From: an uncultured Lachnospiraceae bacterium
Lineage (GTDB): Bacteria > Bacillota > Clostridia > Lachnospirales > Lachnospiraceae
Reading direction: 5' to 3'
DNA length: 64,000 nt
Assembly (NCBI GenBank): GCA_910585005.1
Contig: CAJUCN010000009.1
Location: 72,122 to 136,121, forward strand
Shown here: piece after piece, positions 8,686-15,745 of the stretch
Layout of the letters: every line of letters begins with the position of its first letter
How positions within the stretch are numbered: position 1 is the first letter of the stretch
Made by a program: the position numbers and the translations under genes
The notes under the pieces: model-generated
The model's database searches: none
What the model saw: only the letters and a program-made list of their open reading frames with translations
What the model was told of the DNA's origin: nothing

Positions 8686-9168
8686 ATGAGTGAACCCAAA
8701 AGCCAAGAGCAGATTTCTCTTGAAAAAGACTATGAAGAATATGTCAAACGTATTACTCCCACCCACAACCTGTTCCTACAGATGCTAAAGGCTTTCATCA
8801 CCGGCGGAATCATCTGCGTTATTGGGCAGTTTCTCTTAAACTTTGCCGGAAAGACGCTGGGAATGGACAAAGACATGTCAGGAAGTTTCTGTTCCCTTGT
8901 TCTTGTACTCATCAGCGTCCTGCTTACCGGCTTTAATATTTATCCCTCTATCGTAAAATTCGGCGGGGCCGGCGCCCTGGTTCCCATCACCGGGTTTGCC
9001 AACTCCGTAGCAGCTCCTGCCGTGGAATTTAAGAAGGAAGGCCAGGTTTTCGGAATCGGCTGTAAGATCTTCACCATCGCCGGGCCGGTAATCCTGTACG
9101 GAATCTTTACAAGCTGGGTACTGGGGCTGGGTTACTGGATTTTGAAAGTTGCCGGTGTGCTCTCATAA
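8686..9168 (+). CDS. spoVAC: stage V sporulation protein AC
   Basis: The ATG at 8686 follows AGAGG with good spacing and gives 160 residues, near the family norm of about 150. The sequence fits SpoVAC: a cytoplasmic N-terminus (ITPTHNLFLQMLKAF), first helix GGIICVIGQFL, a second helix, then GGAGALVPITGFANSVA and a last helix. Role by family: membrane channel subunit of the SpoVA complex, which handles Ca-dipicolinate uptake in sporulation and release in germination. It is usually followed by spoVAD and spoVAE. Here it is followed by a 376-bp inverted-repeat element and a convergent DUF6062 gene, so the usual operon is broken up. Confidence 0.95.
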   Translation: MSEPKSQEQISLEKDYEEYVKRITPTHNLFLQMLKAFITGGIICVIGQFLLNFAGKTLGMDKDMSGSFCSLVLVLISVLLTGFNIYPSIVKFGGAGALVPITGFANSVAAPAVEFKKEGQVFGIGCKIFTIAGPVILYGIFTSWVLGLGYWILKVAGVLS

Positions 9169-9203
9169 GCTCCGTTTCGTTGATTTTCTTATGGCAAACG
9201 ACC

Positions 9204-9291
9204 ACTCGGATATGAAGCAAAATTCTACGTCACCACGCTCTGATAAAGCATTCGCGAATTGGTTCCTTAAGAATTTGCTTCGTATCCGAGT
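9204..9291 (-). repeat. stem-loop module A of the inverted-repeat element
   Basis: Arms 9204-9226 and 9270-9291 pair over about 22 bp with one wobble and one bulged base. They enclose a 43-base loop. The minus-strand loop reads AAGGAACCAATTCGCG and ends GCGTGGTGACGT, nearly the same as the plus-strand loop of module B. Within it, the minus strand can form a small inner stem (ATGCTTT with AGAGCGT) using G-U pairs. An outer stem, 9182-9189 with 9308-9315, encloses the module. Confidence 0.75.
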
Positions 9292-9324
9292 TAGTTTTTT
9301 GACTAACAGAAAATCAGCTTATAA

Positions 9325-9393
9325 CTCCACTAAAACTGCCTAATCCACTCTCTGGCCACATGCTAAAGAGTAAATCATTTGGTTTTAGCGGAG
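9325..9393. repeat. central inverted repeat of the element
   Basis: CTCCACTAAAAC at 9325-9336 pairs with GTTTTAGCGGAG at 9382-9393, with one mismatch. The 45-base loop between them can itself pair CTCT with AGAG. It sits midway between modules A and B and would form the middle arm of a three-arm structure. Confidence 0.6.
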
Positions 9394-9426
9394 TATTTCG
9401 TTGACCTTGGCGCTATTCATAATACA

Positions 9427-9512
9427 GCATGGATGGATCATAAATTCTAAAGGAACCAATTCGCGCACGCTTTACCAAGCGTGGTGACGTAGAATTTATA
9501 ATCCATCCATGC
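9427..9512 (+). repeat. stem-loop module B of the inverted-repeat element
   Basis: Arms 9427-9448 and 9491-9512 pair over 22 bp with one mismatch, plus one further pair inside. The 42-base loop holds the same core as module A, in reverse orientation. Here the core contains a perfect inner hairpin, CACGCTT-TACC-AAGCGTG. The arm sequence (GCATGGATGGAT) is unrelated to that of module A, yet pairing is kept. An outer stem, TTTCGTTGAC at 9396-9405 with its complement in the right terminal repeat, encloses the module. Confidence 0.75.
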
Positions 9513-9549
9513 GTACGTTTTCATCTGCCCAAGTCAACGAAACGGAAAC

Positions 9550-10311
9550 TTATTTGTTCATCTTATAGGCCTGATCCGCCGGATAACCTCCTTTTAACTT
9601 TTGCATCCCTCTTTGGATCGCATCCTTGGAAGTTTTCCAATCCGCATCCTTATTCCGGTAGTCAAACTTATCCACCAGCCAGGAAACATCCTCCGAAAGA
9701 CGCTCCATGTTCTTTTCCATCAGTTCAAACATGGCCGGGTAAAATTCCTTTTTTTCCTTATCGGACAAACGGTTTTCCCCATATTCGCACAGGTCTCCAA
9801 AATGGTGCAGGCAAAAGCCTTTTCCGGAAAGGACCCGTTTCCTGAAATCTTCATCCTTCTTATACATAAAAAAGAACGTATCCATATACCTGTCATAAGT
9901 ATCCGCAAAGCGGTTGCAAATATAACAGGACTTTTCCTTTTCCTGCATCCAAATACCGATGGGGTTCGTTCTTTCGGTATTCTTCTTTAATTTTCCCATA
10001 AACGACGACTTTGTGGGAACAAACTTGTCAAACTGTTCTTTCATTTCTCCCCGCATCTTCATATAATGGGTCTTTAAAATCCAGCCGTTACCCAGGGTAT
10101 TGCCATAATCAAACATCTTTTTGAAATGTTCCCGGCAGAACCCCGCCTTGTCAGTGGCTTCCCTTACATCGCTCTCCATATAGGAGGAACCGCTCCCCAA
10201 CACAAAATCCAAAAGATCCTGCTCCACCTCACGCTCAATAAAGCAAAATGGACATTCATCGCCTGCATTCACCGCATCATTTAAAGGTATGGTATAAAGT
10301 GTCTCTTTCAT
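9550..10311 (-). CDS. DUF6062 family protein
   Basis: A 253-residue cytoplasmic protein with two similar halves, each carrying a C-x2-C and a C-x2-H pair: CPFC near 20 with FCREHF near 58, then CYIC near 130 with FCLHHF near 168. This repeated pattern suggests two zinc sites and matches the DUF6062 family of Clostridia, whose function is unknown. Its stop lies next to the inverted-repeat element. It starts 11 bases after the TetR gene, so the two form an operon and may be functionally linked. GAGGGCA precedes the ATG. Family identity is good; the role is open. Confidence 0.82.
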   Translation of the reverse strand: MKETLYTIPLNDAVNAGDECPFCFIEREVEQDLLDFVLGSGSSYMESDVREATDKAGFCREHFKKMFDYGNTLGNGWILKTHYMKMRGEMKEQFDKFVPTKSSFMGKLKKNTERTNPIGIWMQEKEKSCYICNRFADTYDRYMDTFFFMYKKDEDFRKRVLSGKGFCLHHFGDLCEYGENRLSDKEKKEFYPAMFELMEKNMERLSEDVSWLVDKFDYRNKDADWKTSKDAIQRGMQKLKGGYPADQAYKMNK

Positions 10312-10322
10312 TGCCCTCTCCT

Positions 10323-10925
10323 TTACTTTTTACAGCTAATCTTTTTGAGCATATGTAAATACTGGCTCACTTCTTCATAATAGATCTCCGGCTGGAACGC
10401 GCCTTCCGCAAACTGTTCCGCCATCAGCCCGTCAGTCATATAATCAACCAGCCTGCAAAGCCGCGCCGCATCCACATCCTCTTTAAGCCTGGACATATCC
10501 GCCCGCCCCATAGCCTCTCCGTACCAGGCAGGCAGAATGCTGCGCTTATCTTCTGTCTCCACCAGCGCCTCTCCCACATCCTCATGCCTGCTCCTATTCA
10601 AAAATAAAAGCATATATGGGTAATTTTTCATGACCTGGAGCTGGGACATTTCAATCTGCTCGATCAACCTGAAAAATTCTATCTCCCCTTTCGATACGCC
10701 TGATGACAACTCCAACATCATATACCTTACGCTATAATCATAGATAAACGAATACAATCCTAATTTACTGATAAAATAATGAAACAAAAGCCCCTTACTG
10801 ATTCCGGCTTCCTTCACAATCTCATCCGTACTGGCATGGCCATATCCGTTTTCCGCAAATACTTTCAGCGCGGCATTTATCATCCTGTCTTGTTTTTCTT
10901 TCTTTAGATCAAAAAATTTCTCGTT
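10323..10925 (-). CDS. TetR/AcrR family transcriptional regulator
   Basis: The chosen start (MNEKFFDLKKEKQDRM, 200 residues) is the typical beginning of Firmicute TetR proteins; in-frame ATGs at 10952 and 10961 are possible but less likely. The helix-turn-helix spans about residues 28-48 (STDEIVKEAGISKGLLFHYF). The C-terminal domain would bind an unknown ligand. It stands directly upstream of the DUF6062 gene and probably controls its own operon. The promoter region upstream is AT-rich with no clear palindrome. Confidence 0.88.
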   Translation of the reverse strand, partial: NEKFFDLKKEKQDRMINAALKVFAENGYGHASTDEIVKEAGISKGLLFHYFISKLGLYSFIYDYSVRYMMLELSSGVSKGEIEFFRLIEQIEMSQLQVMKNYPYMLLFLNRSRHEDVGEALVETEDKRSILPAWYGEAMGRADMSRLKEDVDAARLCRLVDYMTDGLMAEQFAEGAFQPEIYYEEVSQYLHMLKKISCKK

Positions 10926-11106
10926 CATTTCCCCCTCGTTTCTATTTCGCATACCTTCCATTGACCTTGTGAGTCGAAATTAAATATATCACATTTTTCT
11001 GTTTCAGGCAACAAATTTATGTATTTTTTATACATATTCCCTTTTCAATTTCGCAAAATAGTATTAAGATATTACTAAATGATGAATGACTGAAAGGAGT
11101 TTATTT

Positions 11107-11661
11107 ATGTCCAAAAAATTTGGGAAATTTTTACTTTTTTCCGCCCTGGCAGGCGCTGCCGCATACGGGGCATACCAATACCTGCAAAACAAAGAAAAAA
11201 CCGTTTCCCCTGCCGAAGAGGAAGATACTGACGATGATTTCGATGACTTCAGCGAGGATTTAGATGATGAGCCTGCACCTGAAAAGGAACGTTCCTATGT
11301 CTCCTTAAATCTTGATAAAGCAGCGGCAATCGCTACAGAATCCTTCCATAAGGCAAAGGATGTTATCTCCAGTTCTGTGCAGCAGGTACGGGATACTGTG
11401 AAATCCGTAACCGAAAGCCAAATGGCTCATGAAACCAATTTCACCGACTTAACTGCCCTCCAAAAAGAAGCGGAAGCCTCCAATGAGGAGCCTGTCCAGG
11501 AAGAAGCTTTTTTTGATGACGAAGCGGAAGCGGAAACAAGTCCAGAGGCGGAAATGGAAACCATGGCAAATACCAGCGACGAAGCGGAAGCCGAAACCGG
11601 ATCAAAAACACCGTCTTCCTCCGGAAAAGTAGAAGAATTTTATAATGATGATACTCCGTGA
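11107..11661 (+). CDS. acidic membrane-anchored protein of unknown function
   Basis: The start at 11107 follows AAAGGAG with seven-base spacing; an in-frame ATG at 11086 lies before that site and is rejected. The 184-residue product has one N-terminal helix (about 5-24, FGKFLLFSALAGAAAYGAYQ). An acidic region (EEEDTDDDFDDFSEDLDD) follows, then a helical stretch (about 80-120) like YtxH-type proteins, and a D/E-rich tail. It is probably exposed on one side of the membrane. I recognise no functional motif. A strong terminator follows, so it is likely monocistronic. Confidence 0.75.
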   Translation: MSKKFGKFLLFSALAGAAAYGAYQYLQNKEKTVSPAEEEDTDDDFDDFSEDLDDEPAPEKERSYVSLNLDKAAAIATESFHKAKDVISSSVQQVRDTVKSVTESQMAHETNFTDLTALQKEAEASNEEPVQEEAFFDDEAEAETSPEAEMETMANTSDEAEAETGSKTPSSSGKVEEFYNDDTP

Positions 11662-11682
11662 TCTTATATGGGTATGTGAGAT

Positions 11683-11722
11683 AAAAGCCTGGAGCGTTTA
11701 CAGATATGCGCTCCAGGCTTTT
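11683..11722. terminator. bidirectional terminator between convergent genes
   Basis: A perfect 14-bp stem (11683-11696 with 11709-11722, 12-base loop) is flanked by As on the left and Ts on the right, so it can stop transcription from both sides. It ends the acidic-protein transcript. On the other strand it overlaps the last codons and stop of the MocR gene (stop at 11698-11700). Confidence 0.92.
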
Positions 11723-13134
11723 TTTAACAGATCGATCCCTTCTTTTAAGTCCCCTTTTTCTATTGCACCATAACCTAATAGCACAGTATCCCTAAAAACC
11801 GGATCTCTCCTTTTTCCTTCCATGCACGCCTGGGACATTCCATAGAGCCTGATGCCTTCCCTTGCCGCAGCGGCAAGGAGTTCTTCTTCCGTCACGCCCC
11901 TGCGGCTGGCAAGGAGCAGATGCAATCCGGCATTTTCCCCGGAAATTCTAAAATTCTTTTCAAAAGGAGAAAGCAGCGTGAGCAGATAGTCATGCCGTTC
12001 TCTATAAATCTTTCTCATTTTATTTAAATAACGCCCAAAATAACCGTCTCTGATAAATTCATCCAAAATACGCTGGTCAATACGGGACACCGTTGAAGCA
12101 TAACATCCGCAGTTTTCTCTGTATACATCCAAAAGTTTTCGGGGAAGGACCATATACCCTACCCGGATTGCTGGCGCAATTGATTTGGAAAAAGTTCCCA
12201 GATAGATTACCTTCCCGGCGCTGTCTGAAGCCTGGAGTGAGGGGATCGGTTTTCCCCTGTAACGGAATTCGCTGTCATAATCATCTTCGATCAAATATCT
12301 GTCCTCCTTCTCCATTGCCCAGCGAAGCAGCTCCATACGCCTTCCAATCGGCATCACGATTCCTGTCGGGTACTGGTGGGAGGGCATGACATAGGCAACC
12401 CGCGCACCGCTCTTTTGAAGCTTTGCTACGTCCATCCCGTTTCGATCCACCCCAACCGCCGTAACGGGATAAGCAAAAGACTGGAAAATGCGGTAAGCAC
12501 GTTCATAAGTAGGTTCCTCCATGGCGATCGGCACATGCCTTCCCAGGATCTTTTCCAAAAGCATAAACAAATAATCCGTCCCGGCCCCCACTACGATCTG
12601 TTCCGGGCTGCCGTTCACTCCTCTGGAAGAATGGAGATACCTTGCGATCGTCTCCCGCAGCCGGATATCTCCCTGGGCATCGCCTCTGGCAAACATTTCA
12701 CTGTTGGCATCCACCAAAATACTGCGGGTAATCTTTTTCCATGTGGCGAAAGGAAAATCCTTAAGGCTGATGGCATGTGGAGAAAAATCATATTTCAGTT
12801 CCGTTTCTTTGCTCTCCGCAATCGGCTTTTCCTCCTCCCGCGCCTCTAAAAGTTTCTTGGACGAATCGGAAAGATCAAGCAATTCCTCTACCGGACTGAC
12901 AAAATACCCTTTACAAGGCCGTGCTTCCAAATACCCCTCCGCCACAAGCTGCCCATAAGCAGAGTCCACGGTACTGCGCGCCACCTGCAAATATCCCGCC
13001 AAAGAACGCGCTGAGGGAAGCTTCTCGCCTGAGAGAAGCTTCCCCGCCCTGATCTCATCCCGGATATATTCATATATCTGCAGATAAAGACATTTCTTTT
13101 TGTCGTCCGTCAATTGAATGGCCAAATCTGTCAT
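11698..13134 (-). CDS. MocR/PdxR-type regulator (GntR winged helix fused to aminotransferase)
   Basis: At 478 residues it has the standard MocR layout. A GntR winged helix spans about 10-80 (YEYIRDEIRAGKLLSGEKLPSAR begins it), followed by a linker and a fold-type I aminotransferase domain. PLP-binding features are visible: EDDYDSEF near 283-290 and the lysine of TFSKSIAP at 317. Members close to PdxR activate vitamin B6 synthesis genes and sense PLP. Others control GABA or taurine use. No target gene is adjacent. It starts three bases after the DUF2225 gene and shares its operon. Confidence 0.9.
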   Translation of the reverse strand: MTDLAIQLTDDKKKCLYLQIYEYIRDEIRAGKLLSGEKLPSARSLAGYLQVARSTVDSAYGQLVAEGYLEARPCKGYFVSPVEELLDLSDSSKKLLEAREEEKPIAESKETELKYDFSPHAISLKDFPFATWKKITRSILVDANSEMFARGDAQGDIRLRETIARYLHSSRGVNGSPEQIVVGAGTDYLFMLLEKILGRHVPIAMEEPTYERAYRIFQSFAYPVTAVGVDRNGMDVAKLQKSGARVAYVMPSHQYPTGIVMPIGRRMELLRWAMEKEDRYLIEDDYDSEFRYRGKPIPSLQASDSAGKVIYLGTFSKSIAPAIRVGYMVLPRKLLDVYRENCGCYASTVSRIDQRILDEFIRDGYFGRYLNKMRKIYRERHDYLLTLLSPFEKNFRISGENAGLHLLLASRRGVTEEELLAAAAREGIRLYGMSQACMEGKRRDPVFRDTVLLGYGAIEKGDLKEGIDLLKKAWSAYL

Positions 13135-13136
13135 TA

Positions 13137-13919
13137 CTATTTCGTTTCCTTCATTTTGGCAAGAACCATTTCTTTCAAATCGCGGGCACGGTCCTTGATC
13201 CTGTTGCTGGCTTCCCTGGAAGCAATAATTCCCGATACAAGCCGTGATGCATTGTCTAACTGGTCAAACTCCATCGCAAGTTCCGCCAGAAGATATTCCA
13301 TCGTCGGCTCATCCATTCCACACATGGGATATTCTTCCACCTGTCTGGCATCAAAAAAACCGTCCATTGCCTTTTTTAGAAACTCCCGCTCCTGGGCTTT
13401 TAGTTCCCCGCATTTCTTTTCATTTCCTGCTGCATCCTCCAAAGCCAGTTTTTCCTGCTGGCTGCGAAGCAGCCACCCGATTTTTAAACATATGTACGCC
13501 ATCTCGCTGGCAGGAGCATGCTTGACGATGGCATTGGCCAGACATAGCTTATACCTGTACAACGCCTCCTCATAAGTATAAGTCGGTTGTTCTTTGATTA
13601 CCGCCTGAAAGGACTTGCATATTTTTTCTTTTATGTCCTGGATTTGCGCCTGCGTCAGGGACGGAAAGTACCTTGCAAGCGCAGAATACCCGCAGCTTGG
13701 GCAAACCACCGGGTCGTATTTGAGAGGCTCTACATTCTCATAAACAGGGCGTAAGTCTATATCCGACCGGATGACCCTTGCCCTCCCGGACCTTAACGTC
13801 CTTACCTTGATCTTTCCTTGACACACCGGGCAGTCAAATCCCTTATCAAACAGAAAACTTGCCTCGTCTACAACAGGGGCCGCATTCTTTTCTTCTTTTG
13901 CCGCCATTACTTCAGACAT
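13137..13919 (-). CDS. DUF2225 family zinc-ribbon protein
   Basis: The start at 13919 follows GGAGGAG; the frame extends 17 codons upstream into the glnS end without a site. The product has 260 residues. Near the N-terminus are C-x2-C (CPVC) and a second C-x2-C (CPSCG) about 45 residues later, forming a likely zinc ribbon with the linker RSDIDLRPVYENVEPLKYDP typical of DUF2225. The remainder is helical with TPR-like character (YEEALYRYKLCLANAI). Function is unknown. It sits between glnS (31-base gap) and the MocR gene. Confidence 0.85.
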   Translation of the reverse strand: MSEVMAAKEEKNAAPVVDEASFLFDKGFDCPVCQGKIKVRTLRSGRARVIRSDIDLRPVYENVEPLKYDPVVCPSCGYSALARYFPSLTQAQIQDIKEKICKSFQAVIKEQPTYTYEEALYRYKLCLANAIVKHAPASEMAYICLKIGWLLRSQQEKLALEDAAGNEKKCGELKAQEREFLKKAMDGFFDARQVEEYPMCGMDEPTMEYLLAELAMEFDQLDNASRLVSGIIASREASNRIKDRARDLKEMVLAKMKETK

Positions 13920-13950
13920 ATTCGTTCTCCTCCATTCTTCCCTGCCACCC

Positions 13951-15666
13951 TTAGGCTTTGGGCAGCACATACGAACTCTTCAAGGAAACGATCCTGTTAA
14001 ATACAAGCGCCCCTTCCTTGGAATCCTTCACATCCACGCAAAAATATCCTTGTCTTACAAACTGGAAACTGTCATACGCTTTCGCGTCTTTCAGAGCCGG
14101 CTCTAAATAGCATTCCTTAAGTACCGTCAGGGAATTGGGATTTAAATTCAGGCTTCCGTCTTCATTGTACACGCCCTTTTCCTCATCGATAATATTCTCG
14201 TACAGCCTTACCTCCGCCTTCACAGCTTCCCTTGCAGGAACCCAATGAATCGTTCCCTTCACTTTCCGCCCAGTGAATCCAGTGCCGCATTTCGTTTCCG
14301 GGTCATAGGTGCAGTGGACTTCAACGACCCTGCCGTTTTCATCCTTCACACACCCTGTACAGGTAACAAAATATGCGTTCATCAGGCGTACCTCATTGCC
14401 AGGAAACAGACGGAAATATTTCTTTGGCGGTTCCTCCATAAAATCTTCCCGGTCAATATAAAGTTCCCTGCCAAAAGGAACCTCTCGGTATCCCATAGCC
14501 TCATTTTCCAGGTTATTGGCGACCTCAAGCATCTCCGTCTGTCCTTCCGGGTAATTATCGATGATCAGCTTAACAGGATCAAGGGCTGCCATCATACGGG
14601 GACGTTTTAATTTCAGGTCTTCCCTGATACAATACTCAAGCATCGCATAATCTGCGGAAGAATTACTCTTAGAGACACCACACAAATCTACAAACATCTT
14701 GATCGATTCCGGCGTAAAACCCCTTCTTCTAAGGGCGGCAATCGAAACCAGCCTGGGGTCATCCCAGCCATCCACAATGCCTTCTTCCACCAGCTTTTTG
14801 ATATATCTTTTCCCTGTCACCACATTGGTCAGGTACATCTTTGCAAACTCGATCTGTTTCGGCGGATGAGGATACTCCAACTCCCGCACTACCCAGTCAT
14901 ACAACGGCCTGTGATCCTCAAACTCCAGGGTACAAATCGAATGGGTGATCCCTTCTATGGCATCCTCAATGGGATGGGCAAAATCATACATCGGATAAAT
15001 GCACCACTCATCCCCTGTATTATGATGGCTCATATGCGCCACCCTGTAAATAATGGGATCACGCATATTCATGTTGGGAGAAGCCATGTCAATTTTGGCC
15101 CGGAGTGTTTTTTCCCCGTCGGCAAATACGCCGTTTTTCATCTTTTCAAAAAGGTCCAGATTTTCCTCCACGCTCCTGTCCCTGTTAGGATCGTTCTTGC
15201 CCGGTTCCGTAAGAGTCCCCCGGTATTCCCTCATCTCCTCTGCCGAAAGGTCAGACACATAAGCCTTCCCTTTTTTGATCAGCTTTACCGCTCCCTCGTA
15301 CATCTGCCCAAAATAGTTAGATGCAAAAAACAAGCGGTCCTCCCAGTCTGCTCCCAGCCAATTGATATCCGCAAGAATGGACTCTACAAATTCTGTCTTT
15401 TCTTTGGTCGGGTTCGTATCGTCAAAACGCATGTTGAACTTACCGCCATATTGTCTGGCAAGCCCGTAATTAAGAAGAATGCTTTTTGCATGTCCAATAT
15501 GGAGATACCCGTTAGGTTCCGGCGGGAACCTGGTATGAACGGCGTCGTATACCCCTTCCGCCAGATCCTTATCTATGATCTGCTCAATAAAATTTCTGGA
15601 AACCACTGTCTTTTCTTCTCCATCCAAAGTTTCCGTATTTTCTTTGTTAAACTCCTTTTCGCTCAT
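13951..15666 (-). CDS. glnS: glutaminyl-tRNA synthetase
   Basis: At 571 residues it matches the length of bacterial GlnRS. The class I HIGH signature is in PPEPNGYLHIGH (48-59), followed by FDDTNP and a GlnRS-type catalytic domain. The usual MSK loop is altered to TGKRYIKKLV before GWDDPRL. The C-terminal beta-barrel anticodon domains are complete. It charges tRNA-Gln directly. GatCAB, the indirect route, is also in this window, so the two pathways coexist. The start has a GGGATATG-like context with weak spacing. Downstream are DUF2225 and MocR genes. Confidence 0.96.
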   Translation of the reverse strand: MSEKEFNKENTETLDGEEKTVVSRNFIEQIIDKDLAEGVYDAVHTRFPPEPNGYLHIGHAKSILLNYGLARQYGGKFNMRFDDTNPTKEKTEFVESILADINWLGADWEDRLFFASNYFGQMYEGAVKLIKKGKAYVSDLSAEEMREYRGTLTEPGKNDPNRDRSVEENLDLFEKMKNGVFADGEKTLRAKIDMASPNMNMRDPIIYRVAHMSHHNTGDEWCIYPMYDFAHPIEDAIEGITHSICTLEFEDHRPLYDWVVRELEYPHPPKQIEFAKMYLTNVVTGKRYIKKLVEEGIVDGWDDPRLVSIAALRRRGFTPESIKMFVDLCGVSKSNSSADYAMLEYCIREDLKLKRPRMMAALDPVKLIIDNYPEGQTEMLEVANNLENEAMGYREVPFGRELYIDREDFMEEPPKKYFRLFPGNEVRLMNAYFVTCTGCVKDENGRVVEVHCTYDPETKCGTGFTGRKVKGTIHWVPAREAVKAEVRLYENIIDEEKGVYNEDGSLNLNPNSLTVLKECYLEPALKDAKAYDSFQFVRQGYFCVDVKDSKEGALVFNRIVSLKSSYVLPKA

Positions 15667-15745
15667 ATCCCGTCAGCCTCCGACTGCCAAAGGTCCTTCC
15701 TTTAGCGATTCATATTTTTAGATATCATAGCACACCGGCTCAAAT

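Larger units (their letters stand above)
9171..9546. repeat. 376-bp element of nested inverted repeats between convergent genes
   Basis: This fills the 381-base gene-free gap between spoVAC and the DUF6062 gene. The ends are a perfect 13-bp inverted repeat (TCCGTTTCGTTGA at 9171-9183, complement at 9534-9546). It extends outward past a small bulge to ATAAG/CTTAT, touching both stop codons. Inside are two long stem-loops (9204-9291 and 9427-9512) and a central stem (9325-9336 with 9382-9393). No convincing ORF or start is present. Possible identities are a MITE, a structured RNA gene or an elaborate bidirectional terminator. Direct T-runs after the long stems are missing. Confidence 0.8.

Noticed and set aside
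9149..9343. 64-codon frame inside the inverted-repeat element
   Set aside because: It begins inside spoVAC, has no ribosome site, and covers module A whose structure explains the sequence.
9171..9546. CRISPR array, tRNA cluster or integron attC site
   Set aside because: Only two core copies, in opposite orientation and without regular spacers; no tRNA arms; the arms do not carry the attC end motifs.
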